Shown: positions 40,106 to 51,200 of the stretch, piece after piece
Layout of the letters: every line of letters starts with the position of its first letter
Position numbering within the stretch: position 1 is the first letter of the stretch
Assembly (NCBI GenBank): GCA_963575745.1
Contig: CAUYUJ010014760.1
Span: forward strand, 493,501 to 549,744
Reading direction: 5' to 3'
From: Prorocentrum cordatum
Lineage: Eukaryota > Sar > Dinophyceae > Prorocentrales > Prorocentraceae
Length of the DNA stretch: 56,244 nucleotides
Program-made: the position numbers and the translations under genes
Notes under the pieces: generated by a model
What the model was told of the DNA's origin: nothing
Databases searched by the model: none
What the model saw: the letters and a program-made list of their open reading frames with translations, nothing else

Positions 40106-40763
40106 TGCACTACATGACCCACAGTCCAAAACACCCAGACTGTGAGATTTGTTCTCGCACGATGGCGCAAAACGCTCCATGTCGACGACAGCGCAGACCA
40201 CATCCACCGGCAGACCCCGCCGACGAGGACACAGCCTACGAGGCATTTGTCCCGAAGAAGTTTGGGGAAGCTCTATCTGCCGACCATGTCGTCTTGGCCA
40301 AAGACGGTGCCGCCGACAAGCGCGGCGACAAGTATGCACTTGTCGTTCTGGATAGATACACCGGCAACTTCATGGCATACCCAGCATTACACAAAGACGC
40401 AGCTACTACAAAGGCATCCTTCCAGCAGTTCATCGCCGCGAACGATGAGGCGAAGCATATTTACACAGACAATTCTGGAGAGCTTCAGAAGGCTTGCCGC
40501 CAACTGGGGTGGAGACATGACACTAGTGCTCCTCAGCGTCCACAAACGAATGGGTTGATTGAGCGCATTGTCAAGATCGTCATTCTCGGTGCGGGAGCTA
40601 TGTTGCATATGTCTGGTCTGGGACACGAACGGTGGGAAGAGGCCATGCAAGCCTTTTGCTGTGGACATAATTTTGTGCATCCATCCACGGGCGTTGCTGC
40701 CCTCAGCGAGGAGCACGTCGACAAGACAGCTGTTTGGAAGAACGCGATCACTGTCGTGGTGCA
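40106..40763 (+). pseudogene. Integrase catalytic core, inverted in place
   Basis: On the + strand, opposite to the rest of the element, the frame reads HYMTHSPKHPDCEIC (zinc-binding N-terminal motif), GEALSADHVVLAKDG (first Asp), YTDNSGEL (second Asp) and TNGLIERIVK (Glu). It then gives GHERWEEAMQAFCCGHNFVH and HVDKTAVWK. This is the complete HHCC-like plus D,D,E core of a copia integrase. On both sides the minus strand continues with protease (higher coordinates) and the integrase C-terminus (lower coordinates), so the segment has been flipped. TGCACTAC at 40106-40113 and GTGGTGCA at 40756-40763 form an 8-nt inverted microhomology (one mismatch). Rejoining at it on the Gag/protease side gives a continuous frame, while the other junction needs a 1-base shift. 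An assembly artefact is the main alternative. Confidence 0.8.
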
Positions 40764-42948
40764 CTGTTGTGAGCGTCTCCGTCGGCATATCCTCGGTGAA
40801 GGTCGACGTCATGTCGGTATCTGCTTGAGCTGTATCTGCTAGCCCCCCGCATGTGGGAGGAGAATATTGCGTCTGAGACATAAGCGAGTCGGTGGGTGTG
40901 TCCACGTTGGGCTCGGCGTTATTTGTGTCGGGAGGTTCGAAGACCTTGGCGGTCCGTGCTCCTCCTCCCTCGCCGACATGTGGTCTCTTGGGGCAGGTCC
41001 CTATGTGGGGCCGCAGCTCATCTGTGGGTGGTGACTGCTCTGTAGTTTTGCAGCACCAACATATGTCGTTGCAGCGGGCGGATGAACGCTTGCGCTGACA
41101 ACGTCTGGGTGCTTGCGAAGTGCACACACGTGGTGGCGGTATCATCAGCAGGTCGTCGAGTCGTAATTCTGGAACTGTGTTGTTGACTGGAATATTATAC
41201 CATTGCCCCCCCGGGTCCTGAAGCAAGTAGCCCAGCTCAGGATCCCAAATCTGCCGAAAGCCATCAACCTCAAACAATTTTCCAACTGATAGTAATGATG
41301 GGCAATCTGGCAAGGCAAGGGCTGAACTATGTAAGCCAACCTCGGGTGGCCGCATGTCGTAGTGCTCGTTGACAGTACGATCGCCGTTGGCCGTTTCCAG
41401 AATATGCTCCTCGCGAATAGATATGCGATCCGATTCGGTCTGCGTCAGTTCGTGATTACCCTGAATATGATGCGCAGATCCACTGTCGAGAACCCAGGAG
41501 CGTGTCAACGCAGCAGTCGGGCGTGGAGGGTCGACTTGCGACGTCGTTGTCCTCGTCTGGGCTGTCTTAGGTGACTGCTTGGTAGAGTCATCAGAATCTG
41601 GAATCGCAGTTGGTGTGACCACCGACCCTTTGTTGTGTCGGTAGTGATGTAGATCTTTGTGCCATAATTGTGCCTCCCGTTGACAATGTTGTAGGGCGTC
41701 GGCACTCTGTTTCCACCACCATTGTGGTAGTGGCTCTGGTACATTGACAATGTCGCCCTCATCATTCGGCAACTCCTTCCACTTATCCAATCTGGCCTTG
41801 CCGGAGACCATGTGCGGGTAGTATTCCACATGATCTGTGTCAAAGCGTATCCGACGCCGTGGTTTGGTGGATGATGTAGTGGCTTTGGTGGAGGCCATGA
41901 AGGTCTTGTCACGTATGACGCAACTGCGGTCGGAGCGGCGAGATCGTCGATGGTTGGCAAGGGATCGTGCTCTGAAATGGGGAGAACCACGGGACGAACC
42001 GCGGCTCATGGAACGTCGGCCACATCCTCTGTCACTACCGTAAGATCTATCGCGGCCGCGTGGGCTGCCACGTCCTCCGCCGCGGCTGTCTCGTCCTCGG
42101 GAGGTAGATCGCGAAGATCTGTCGTAACGGCTTCTCGACTGACTGTGAGAGTCTGGAGACCTCCTGGAGGATGAGCGAGATCGGTCGTATTGGCGTCGGT
42201 TGTCACGTCCATGGCGTGAGTCTTCTGCGGAGCGGACCCCCCCGCGTTGTGAAGAACGTTGGCCCCCTGATCCGCGGGATGGTGGTCGGCCACGACTGTC
42301 CTGACTGGAGGTCCGTGGGCGACTCGGGCTTCGCTCGGGTGTCTTCGCACCAGGTGCAAGGTGAGCGTATTTGCATTTGTCGCCCTTAGTGCACTTATTA
42401 TGTGCGAAGTCTCTGCGCTGCGCCATGTGTGGGAAGGTGCACTTGTCGCCTCTGTTGCATGTGTTGCGCTTGGCGAACTCGAAGCAAAATGGTTTCGATG
42501 CTGGCTTCTTGGGATTCGCAGGGGTTGAGACGCTGCGGCGGGAGTCGCCGCCAGCGGTCGATGCTCTGGAAGATCTGGTGTTCTTCCAGTCCCTGAAATA
42601 GGTATGCAAAACCTTGCATCGGTCACCATTGCGACAATTGCCTTTCTTCCAGGCGGCGCATACATTGACTTGAGAACGAGTCTCGCGTTCGTGCCGTAAC
42701 TTATTTTGATTTTTCTCTAATTGTTTCAGCTCCAGTACGTCGAGGACGCGCTGTCGGAGCCAATCATAGGTACGATTCGGGTCGCTGGTCTTCATGCGCT
42801 GGTACTCGTACATATCTTGTTTCATCCAGGCATGTCTGCGAATCTGTGTGCGAAACAGAGATTCCAAGATCTTTGGGTCGGGTGCTTCTCGGCACTCCAA
42901 TAGTAAAACGTCCCAATCAATATATAATGAAACGTTGCAAATCTTCAT
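40764..42948 (-). CDS. Gag CCCH fingers, RS-rich tract and aspartic protease
   Basis: Coherent from about 42930 (IDWDVLLLECREAPDPK). Then CAAWKKGNCRNGDRCKVLH (C-x7-C-x5-C-x3-H), CFEFAKRNTCNRGDKCTFPH (C-x8-C-x5-C-x3-H) and a shorter CTKGDKCKYAH. These are CCCH fingers instead of the CCHC knuckles usual in copia Gag. About 130 residues of Arg/Ser/Gly-rich sequence follow (SRSSSRRSPDSHSQSRSR). The protease is marked by WVLDSGSAHHI and LLSVGKLFEVDGF. A CCWCC-like Cys cluster and acidic linker end at the inversion breakpoint. The same frame stays open to 40387, but that stretch is only the antisense of the inverted integrase core. Confidence 0.85.
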
Positions 42949-43777
42949 CTCTCATCCTCAGTTCTTTAAGGCGCTCGAAGTCGTGCAGGTCGTCATCGAC
43001 CTCTGTCACTTTGTAGGACTGTAGGATGTGCCAGTAGATCTGGCGTCCTTTGAGCATGCGTCCTGCTTTGTGCTCTCTGGTTTCGATGAGCCTGATTTGG
43101 CAGCGCAAGTCTGAGGATAAGATGTCGCTGAGAGCGGTAGCGAGTTTGCAATCGATGCTCTCGAAATCTCCACTGTCTTGTAAGTCCTCAAAGGTACACT
43201 CGGGCTGTTCAGCCACGCGTAGGAAGGCGTATGCTTTGGGCGGTCGCCCTGAGGCGGCTCCATAATTCCCCCGTACCTTTTGCTGCCACTCGAGCAGCTG
43301 CGTGATCTTAGGCAAGACAGGGGCTCGGACGGTGTCTGACTCCTTGATAGGAGTAGTAGTGTTGACCGAAACCGCAGACAATGGTTGTGAGGGTATCGGT
43401 ACACCGTCAGTAGTTGGTTCTGTGCGCACAGGAGACACATGGCGTGTCTGTGCTGAAGCTGCCGCGGAGGCTGCTCCTGGTGACGTACGTCGTTGTTGTC
43501 CTGCAGAAGCTTGCGGTGCTTCGGCGGACGCTGCCGTCGGCCTGTGCAGGTCGGTTGCAGGTTGAAGGTGAAGTATGGTATCATTTGTGTGGTCAATCAG
43601 CTGATTTGTCCAGCTCGTCATGTCTTCGTGTATATGGTCCACCTTTTGGCGTGTGTAACTACTCGTCAATATCCCGAGAGCGTTGTGAATGCCGATCGAG
43701 TCGTTGCTCGTGGGCTCGGAGACGGGCGCCTTGTGCATCCAACTCACTTTCCAGACGTGCGAGGTGCCCCTCAACAC
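42917..43777 (-). CDS. Gag middle region
   Basis: Coherent from about 43660 (RQKVDHIHEDMTSWTNQLID), through an Ala/Pro/Thr-rich linker and the segments APVLPKITQLLEWQQKVRGN, KLATALSDILSSDLRCQIRL and RQIYWHILQSYKVTE. This is where a copia Gag core (UBN2-like helical domain) is expected. The frame ends at DEDLQRFIIY; one base away the sequence continues as IDWDVLLLEC in the next frame, so a single-base shift near 42930 separates the two. A programmed shift is possible but, given the other breaks, less likely than mutation. Confidence 0.7.
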   Translation of the reverse strand: MLRGTSHVWKVSWMHKAPVSEPTSNDSIGIHNALGILTSSYTRQKVDHIHEDMTSWTNQLIDHTNDTILHLQPATDLHRPTAASAEAPQASAGQQRRTSPGAASAAASAQTRHVSPVRTEPTTDGVPIPSQPLSAVSVNTTTPIKESDTVRAPVLPKITQLLEWQQKVRGNYGAASGRPPKAYAFLRVAEQPECTFEDLQDSGDFESIDCKLATALSDILSSDLRCQIRLIETREHKAGRMLKGRQIYWHILQSYKVTEVDDDLHDFERLKELRMRDEDLQRFIIY

Positions 43778-43785
43778 GTACCTTC

Positions 43786-44748
43786 TCAGTATCTCTCACG
43801 AATAACCTGGGAGAGCTCTAACTGCGCGTGGTCCGCCGCCTTCTCAACCTCCTGCAACCTGTCAGCGAGGCGGGCGAAATCGTAAACCGTGGGAGGATAA
43901 TCCAGCTGCGCAGTCTGGGCTCGTCCGACACGCAACTCTGCCAGGGCGCCCTGTACACCGGGAAAACGCTGCTCGATGTCAGAGATCCGGTTAGCGAGTG
44001 GCTGCGCGACAGCATTGGTCGCATCGAGCCTTTGAGTGATGACTCTCTCAGTACGTTTCAACATGTCGATCAGGTTCGACGAGTTGGTGTGCGCTTCGGC
44101 GCGAAGCGTCGCCGTAGTGTGGTCCACGTGAGATCGAAGATCGTTGATCTGAGACTGAACCTCGCCAAGGTCGGTGGCCTCGGCTGGTGGTGGTCGGTTG
44201 CGGAGCTGGTCGTGGATCTCGTCGTGGAGGATCCTGACTGCTGAAACGCCAGCGTCGCGTACGAGCACAAGCTGTTGCTCTATCTGCGCGAGATAGTTGC
44301 GCAAGTTCTCGACCATCGCCGTTCGTTCACCTGAGTGTGACATCTCACGGTCAACCTGGAACTGCAGCTCACCTAAGATGCGTCGATCTTCGGCGATCCT
44401 GGAATCAATGAGCCCCAAGGCGCCGTCAAGATCTTGGCGTAGAGCAGCAGCGTTGGCAGCGTTCGTCTGAACGCTCTGCAGTAGTCCAGAGTACAGCCTG
44501 GACACGAAGGCTTCAACCTGGTCTCTGAGCTCAGCTATGTCGCCTGCAGCGGACGTTGCCGCCGGCAGGTCGTCTGAGATGGAGAGGTGGGGAGCGTCAG
44601 CTTCCCTCTGCAAACCTTTCGCGAGGAGTGCATGGCCCCTGCGAGGCAGCACGCGGGCTCGACCTACTTTCGCCGTATGGGCCTGGGGCCCCGCGACGGT
44701 AACGCGAGGACGAGCTGCGGCTAGGACCGTGTGTGCGTGGTGTCTCAT
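43786..44748 (-). CDS. Gag coiled-coil region
   Basis: Helical, heptad-rich sequence such as AGDIAELRDQVEAFVSRLYS, MVENLRNYLAQIEQQLVLVR and FARLADRLQEVEKAADHAQL. The frame stops at 43786, but the coiled coil continues in another frame (RDTEKVRVEGHLARLESELD) to about 43660, showing a further frameshift. Long coiled coils at this position could drive Gag multimerisation; that is inference. Confidence 0.7.
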   Translation of the reverse strand: MRHHAHTVLAAARPRVTVAGPQAHTAKVGRARVLPRRGHALLAKGLQREADAPHLSISDDLPAATSAAGDIAELRDQVEAFVSRLYSGLLQSVQTNAANAAALRQDLDGALGLIDSRIAEDRRILGELQFQVDREMSHSGERTAMVENLRNYLAQIEQQLVLVRDAGVSAVRILHDEIHDQLRNRPPPAEATDLGEVQSQINDLRSHVDHTTATLRAEAHTNSSNLIDMLKRTERVITQRLDATNAVAQPLANRISDIEQRFPGVQGALAELRVGRAQTAQLDYPPTVYDFARLADRLQEVEKAADHAQLELSQVIRERY

Positions 44749-44759
44749 GAGATGATACC

Positions 44760-45225
44760 TTGGGGTACTGCGTCTGCGGCTGTGCCGTCACTGGTCTACT
44801 GAGTTCCTCGAAGGTGGCTACGTGCTCCGCTACAGGAACGGTCGCAGGGCTGGGGGTGCCAGCACCTGAAGTCCATCGGCGGTTAGCGCGAAAGCGCCCT
44901 GGAGTATCAGGACCAGCGAGGCTCTCGCCCGACGCAGTTGGGATTGCTCCCGACGGAGGAAGAGATGGAGGATCGAAGGTAGGCGTGCGAAACTCCTTAA
45001 TACCTGCTCCTACTCCTTTTCCTGTCCCCCCGCGGGCGGCGCTGCGGTGAAGTTCAGCAGCTAGCCGCGCCTCGGGTCCGTCGGAGCTGGGGGGGGGGTA
45101 CCTGGGACACCTGCACAGTCCGCACTAATGCTCTCCAACTCATCACCGAGCCGTCGCGCCGTCGGAGAGCTCGGACGCGAGGCCCCGATGGACCCCTTAC
45201 GGCGCATGCGCCGCCTGGGTTCCAT
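44760..45225 (-). CDS. Gag N-terminus, Pro/Arg-rich
   Basis: The first Met after the 5' LTR, at 45225-45223, gives MEPRRRMRRKGSIGASRPSS, only 66 bases from the LTR. A 10-base C run near 45100 shifts the frame. The sequence then continues EARLAAELHRSAARGGTGKG, IKEFRTPTFDPPSLPPSG and VAEHVATFEELSRPVTAQPQ, into the coiled-coil region. The + strand frame over the same DNA is a shadow. Confidence 0.6.
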
Positions 45226-45272
45226 CGAAGCCGCGTGCGAGATCGCGACGCGGGGTTCGATGAACTGTGAAC

Positions 45273-45290
45273 ATTAAAAAGCTGATAACC
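45273..45290 (-). other. Putative primer-binding site
   Basis: Directly downstream of the 5' LTR the coding strand reads GGTTATCAGCTTTTTAAT. Copia elements commonly use initiator-Met tRNA with TGGTATCAGAGC; this is similar with one extra T and a diverged 3' part. Suggestive only. Confidence 0.4.
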
Positions 45291-45487
45291 TGTGTATGGG
45301 GTTGAAGTACAAGGGTGCAGAACCCCTGATCCGTTGGTAGAAGGAAGGAGGGAAAGATGGATATCTTTTCCTCCTGCACGATCAAAGGTCTGATCGATAT
45401 GTCCCAATACCTGAGTCCAAACGGCCAGGCGCAGGAGAGGTGAGGATAAGGAGTATATATGAGGGTATTACACGGGTTCTACTCACA
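45291..45487 (-). repeat. 5' LTR (relative to element)
   Basis: 197 bp, paired with 27575-27771: 8 substitutions, 7 of them transitions. TCCTG TSD follows at 45488-45492. Confidence 0.9.
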
Positions 45488-45492
45488 TCCTG

Positions 45493-46885
45493 AAGCCTCT
45501 TGGGGCTCCCAGGGGGGGGGTCATGTGGCCGTGTGGGCCCCCGAAAATGGGGTGGGCCACAAGAGCAGGAAAAATCAACGAATCGACACCGGATGTGTAT
45601 TAACTTGACACATTATGATAGGCGGTCTCCTGGGGCCTCCTGGGCGCCTCCTGGGAATCTCCTGGGGACCCCTGGGGCCCGTCCTGGGCGTCCTGCGACT
45701 CCTGAAGCGCTCTGGGGCCTCCTTGGGCTCCCAGGGGGGATATGTAACATGTGGTCTTCTGGGCTCCCAGGCTGGACCACCTCTTGCGCGGCATCTGGGA
45801 GCTCAGAGTTGCGAGAATGTCTTGTGCGAAACGGGCCGGACCACCTTGCGCACGGCATCTCAGAGCTCAGAAATGTGAGGATGTCTCAGGCGAGACGGGC
45901 CGGACCAACTCGCGCAGGGCATCTCAGAGCTCAGAGTTGCGAGGATGTCTCAGGCGAAACGGGCTGGACCACGTCGCGCGCGGCATCTCCGAGGTCAGAG
46001 TTGCGAGGATGTCTCAGACGACCTGGGCTGGGCAACCTCTTGCGCGGCAGCTGAAAATTTCGAGGATGTCTCAAGCGAAACGGGCCAGACCACCTCGCGC
46101 GCGGCATCTCAGAACTCAGAATTGCGCGAGGACGTCTCAGACGAAACGGGCCAGACCACCTCTCGCGCGGCATCTCGGAATGCGAAAGTGCGAGCGAGGA
46201 TGTCTCAAGTGAAACGGGCCGGACCACCTCTTGGGCAGCATCTCAGGGCTCAGAGTTTGGGGATGTCTCAAGCGAAACAGGCCGGACCACCTCTCGCGCG
46301 GCATCAGAGAGCGCAGAGCTGCGAGGATGTCTCAAACAAAATGGGCCGGACCACCTCGCGCACGGCATATCGGGGCTCGGAGTTTGGAGGATGTCTCAGG
46401 CAAAACGGGCCAGCCCACCTCTCGCGCGGCATCTCGGAGCCCAGAGTTTCGAGGATGTCTTAAGCGAAATGGGCTGGACCACCTCTTGCGCAGCATCTCA
46501 GAACTCAGAATTGCGAGGATGTCTCAAGCGAAACGCGCCGGACCACGTCGCGCACGGCATCTCAGAGCTCAGAGTTTGGAGGATGCCTCAAGCGATACGG
46601 GCCGGACCACCTCTCGCGCGGCATCTGGGAGCTTAGAGTTCGGAGGATGTCTCAGGCAAAACGGGCCGGACCACCTCTCGCGCGGCGTCTGGGAGCTCAG
46701 AGTTTCGAGGATGCCTCAGGCGAAACGGGCAGGACCACCTCTTGCGCGGCATCTGGGAACTCAGAGTTTGGAGGATGTCTCACGCGAAACGCCCAATCCC
46801 AGACAACTCAGAAACGAGAGTTGCGAGGATGTCTCAGGCGAAACGGCCCGGACCACCAAATTTTTTCGAGGACGTCTCTGCCTTG
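45493..46885. repeat. ~65-bp satellite array
   Basis: After ~270 bases of related GC-rich sequence, about 18 units run from 45770. Each has CGAAACGGGCCGGACCACCT, CGCGCGGCATCTCAGAGCTC and AGAGTTGCGAGGATGTCT. The peptide frames (SQAKRAGPPLARHL-type repeats) look coding-like but follow from the ~65-bp period and lack of stops. Confidence 0.9.
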
Positions 46886-46954
46886 AATACCCTCGGCCGG
46901 AGTTAGCTTCTATCACAACAGCACCCCGTTCAGCAAGCTGTTTGAGGAAAACGA

Positions 46955-48020
46955 CAGGAAATCAAGGATCTGGGCCTCTTCGGGCTCTCTCGGGACGTCT
47001 CTCGGAGCTCTCTTGGGCCCTCTTGGAGGCCTCTTGGGCTGTGTTTGCCGTCTTGAGCTCCTTTTGGGCGGCGTTGGGATCATCTGGGCCGTCCTGGAGC
47101 GCCTTGGGGCCTCCCGCTCCTGCTCTGGGGCTCACCTTGTGCCACTCCTGGGATTCTCCTGGGCAATCTTCAAGCTCTCTGGGGCCGTTTTGGGGCTCTT
47201 TTGGGGGCCTCTTCTGTGGTTTTGGGGCGGTCTTGGGGGCATCGTGGGCCGTCGTGGAGCGTCGTAAGGTCGAAAACAAGAGACACCGAACAACATTGAA
47301 AAAAACGACAGGAAATCAAGGATCTGGGCCTCTTCGGGCTCTCTCGGGACGTCTCTCGGAGCTCTCTTGGGCCCTCTTGGAGGCCTCTTGGGCTGTGTGT
47401 TTGCCGTCTTGAGCTCCTCTTGGGCCACGTTGGGATCACCTGGGCCGTCCTGGAGCGCCTTGGGGCCTCCCGCTCCTGCTCTGGGGCCCACCTTGTGCCA
47501 CTCCTGGGATTCTCTTGGGCAATCTTCAGGCTCTCTGGGGCCGTCTTGGGGCTCTTTTTGGGGCCTCTTCGGCGGTTATGGGGCGGTTTTGGGGGCGTCG
47601 TGGAGCGTCGCAAGGTGGAAAACAAGGGACAACGAACAACATTGAAAACAACTACTGGGCATCAATGATATGGGCCTCTTCGGGCTCTCTCGGGACGCCT
47701 CGCAGAGCTCTCTTGGGGCCTCTTCGAAGGCTCTTGGGCTGTGTATTGGCCGTGTTGGGCCCATCTGGGGCCACGTTGGGGCCAACTGGGCCGTCTTGGA
47801 GCGTTTTGGGGCCTCCCGCTCCAGCTCTGTGGCCCAGCTTTGGCTTGTCCTGGGGCTCTCTTGGGCCGTCTGAGGCTCCTCCCGGGCAATTTTCGGGTTC
47901 CCTGGTGCCGTCTTGGGGCTCTGTTGGGGGCCTCTTCGGCCGTCTTGGGACGGTCTTGGGGATGTCGTAGGCCGTCGTGGAGCGTCGAACATCGAAAACG
48001 CGAGACACCGAAAACATAAA
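46955..48020. repeat. ~350-bp satellite, three tandem units
   Basis: Units begin GAAATCAAGGATCTGGGCCT near 46958, 47312 and 47659. Each ends in an A-rich stretch (AAAACAAGAGACACCGAACA). Units one and two are very similar; the third is more diverged. Confidence 0.9.
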
Positions 48021-48120
48021 TTACTCACTGCGTGGAGCTCCCCATCTGTGCATTTCATGTTATATGTCATGCCATAGCGAGCGTCTGTTCATGAGCGTTT
48101 GACTATAATAGCGCGTCCAC

Positions 48121-48255
48121 ATGTGCGACAAGGCCGACGAAGACGAACATTGTTCCGAAGCAGATTCCGCGCAGACGATCCATATTTCATCCTCAGATTC
48201 AATCACGGATCAATCGACGTGCTTCTGTTCTGAAAGCAACGGATGTTGGGCATGA
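48121..48255 (+). CDS. Possible small acidic Cys/Ser-rich ORF
   Basis: 44 codons from the ATG at 48121: MCDKADEDEHCSEADSAQ, then IHISSSDSITDQSTCFCSES, ending GCWA. It lies in the only non-repetitive ~230-bp gap between two satellites, and its last bases merge into the first 152-bp unit. Composition is unlike the satellites. It could be an exon, a secreted micropeptide (no signal peptide seen) or chance. Confidence 0.2.
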   Translation: MCDKADEDEHCSEADSAQTIHISSSDSITDQSTCFCSESNGCWA

Positions 48256-51200
48256 CAACGGGCAAATCGCCTGAGACATCCCCGCAAAATGGCCGCGAAC
48301 GGGCCCGTGTCCTGCCTCCTGGCGGCTCCCCTTAGGGGTGCTGAAACCAGCGCCCCGCCTCAGACATCCTCAACATTTGCACTAAAAGCCAAAGATGTTG
48401 GACATGAAAATAAGCAAACCGCCTAAAACATCCCCACAAACTGGCCGCGAACGGCCCGTGTCCTACCCCGTGGCGCCTCCTTTTGGGGGTGCTGAAACCA
48501 GCGCACCGCCTGAGACATCCTCAAAATCTGCACTGGGGCCCATGAAAACACCCCTGGCGGCTTCCCTGAAGGGTGCTGAAACCAGCGCCCCGCCTGAGAC
48601 ATCCTCAAAATCCGCTCTGAAAGCAAAGGATGTCGGGCATGACAACGAGCAAACCGCCTGAGGCATCCCCACAAACTGGCTGCGAACGGGCCCGTGTCCT
48701 ACCCCCTGGCGGCTCCTTTTGAAGGTGCTGAAACCTGCGTCCCGCATGAGTCATCCTCAAACTCTGCTTGGACAACAAAAAATGTTGGGCATGAAAACAA
48801 GCAAACCGCCTGAGACATCCCCACAAACTGGCCGCGAACGGGCCCGTGAAACCACTCCTGGCGGCTCCCCTTAGGGGTGCTGAAACCAGCGCCCCGCCTG
48901 AGACATCCTCACAAACTGCTCCAAACGCAGACGAGTCTGCCCACCAAAACAGCCAAACCGCCTGAGACACCACCACAAACTGGCCGCGAACGGGCTCGTG
49001 AAAACACCCCTGGCGGCTCCCCTTAGGGGTGCTGAAACCAGCGCCCCGCCTGAGACATCCTCAAAACCCGCTCTAAACGCACACGGGTGCGCCCACCACA
49101 ACAGCCAAACCGCCTGAGACATCCCCACAAACTGGCCGCGAACGGGCCCGTGAAACCACTCCTGGCGGCTCCCCTTAGGGGTGCTGAAACCAGCGCCCCG
49201 CCTGAGACATCCTCACAAACTGCTCCAAACGCAGACGAGTCTGCCCACCAAAACAGCCAAACCGCCTGAGACACCACCACAAACTGGCCGCGAACGGGCT
49301 CGTGAAAACACCCCTGGCGGCTCCCCTTAGGGGTGCTGAAACCAGCGCCCCGCCTGAGACATCCTCAAAACCCGCTCTAAACGCACACGGGTGCGCCCAC
49401 CACAACAGCCAAACCGCCTGAGACATCACCACAAACTGGCCGCGAACGGGCCCGTGAAACCACTCCTGGCGGCTCCCCTTAGGGGTGCTGAAACCAGCGC
49501 CCCGCCTGAGACATCCTCACAAACTGCTCCAAACGCAGACGAGTCTGCCCACCAAAACAGCCAAACCGCCTGAGACACCACCACAAACTGGCCGCGAACG
49601 GGCTCGTGAAAACACCCCTGGCGGCTCCCCTTAGGGGTGCTGGAACCAGCGCCCCGCCTGAGACATCCTCAAAACCCGCTCTAAACGCACACGAGTGCGC
49701 CCACCACAACAGCCAAACCGCCTGAGACATCACCACAAACTGGCCGCGAACGGGCCCGTGAAACCACTCCTGGCGGCTCCCCTTAGGGGTGCTGAAACCA
49801 GCGCCCCGCCTGAGACATCCTCACAAACTGCTCCAAACGCAGACGAGTCTGCCCACCAAAACAGCCAAACCGCCTGAGACACCACCACAAACTGGCCGCG
49901 AACGGGCTCGTGAAAACACCCCTGGCGGCTCCCCTTAGGGGTGCTGGAACCAGCGCCCCGCCTGAGACATCCTCAAAACCCGCTCTAAACGCACACGAGT
50001 GCGCCCACCACAACAGCCAAACCGCCTGAGACATCCCCACAAACTGGCCGCGAACGGGCCCGTGAAACCACTCCTGGCGGCTCCCCTTAGGGGTGCTGAA
50101 ACCAGCGCCCCGCCTGAGACATCCTCACAAACTGCTCCAAACGCAGACGAGTCTGCCCACCAAAACAGCCAAACCGCCTGAGACACCACCACAAACTGGC
50201 CGCGAACGGGCTCGTGAAAACACCCCTGGCGGCTCCCCTTAGGGGTGCTGAAGTCTGAGACATCCTCAAACCCGCTCTAAACGCACACGAGTGCGCCCAC
50301 CACAACAGCCAAACCGCCTGAGACATCCCCACAAACTGGCCGCGAACGGGCCCGTGAAACCACTCCTGGCGGCTCCCCGGTGCTGAAACCAGCGCCCCGC
50401 CTGAGACATCCTCACAAACTGCTCCAAACGCAGACGAGCCTGCCCACCAAAACAGCCAAACCGCCTGAGACACCACCACAAACTGGCCGCGAACGGGCTC
50501 GTGAAAACACCCCTGGCGGTTCCCCTTAGGGGTGCTGAAACCAGCGCCCCGCCTGAGACATCCTCAAAACCCGCTCTAAACGCACACGAGTGCGCCCACC
50601 ACAACAGCCAAACCGCCTGAGACATCCCCACAAACTGGCCGCGAACAACCACTCCTGGCGGCTCCCCTTAGGGGTGCTGAAACCAGCGCCCCGCCTGAGA
50701 CATCCTCACAACTGCTCTCCAAGCGAAGGACCAGAAACAGCAAACCGCCTGAGCACTGGCCGCGAACGGGCTCGTGAAAACACCCCTGGCGGTTCCCCTT
50801 AGGGGTGCTGAAACCAGCGCCCCGCCTGAGAACGCTCTAAACGCACACGAGTGCCAAACCGCCTGAGACATCCCCACAAACTGGCCGCGAACGGGCCCGT
50901 GAAACCACTCCTGGCGGCTCCCCTTAGGGGTGCTGAAACCAGCGCCCCGCCTGAGACATCCTCACAAACTGCTCCAAACGCAGACGATCTGCCCACCAAA
51001 ACAGCCAAACCGCCTGAGACACCACCACAAACTGGCCGCGAACGGGCTCGTGAAAACACCCCTGGCGGCTCCCCTTAGGGGTGCTGAAACCAGCGCCCCG
51101 CCTGAGACATCCTCAAAACCCGCTCTAAACGCACACGAGTGCGCCCACCACAACAGCCAAACCGCCTGAGACATCCCCACAAACTGGCCGCGAACGGGCC

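Larger units (their letters stand above)
27575..45487 (-). mobile_element. Giant Ty1/copia LTR retrotransposon, 17.9 kb
   Basis: Two 197-bp LTRs in direct orientation (27575-27771 and 45291-45487) begin TGTGTATGGGG and end TCACA, and differ at 8 positions with no indel. TCCTG flanks both outer ends (27570-27574, 45488-45492), a 5-bp TSD as expected for copia. Coding is on the minus strand in the order Gag, protease, integrase, reverse transcriptase, RNase H; integrase before reverse transcriptase defines the copia superfamily. Canonical copia elements are about 5 kb; this one carries about 7.5 kb more after RNase H. Unusual points: an in-place inversion of the integrase core (40106-40763), CCCH fingers and an RS-rich tract in Gag, and an ART/Tpt1-like domain downstream. 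Many frameshifts indicate a dead copy. A relatively recent insertion into the ~65-bp satellite is inferred from ~96% LTR identity. Confidence 0.9.

Noticed and set aside
40387-40763. C-terminal part of the minus-strand Gag/protease frame
   Set aside because: It is the antisense of the inverted integrase core; the frame merely stays open through it.
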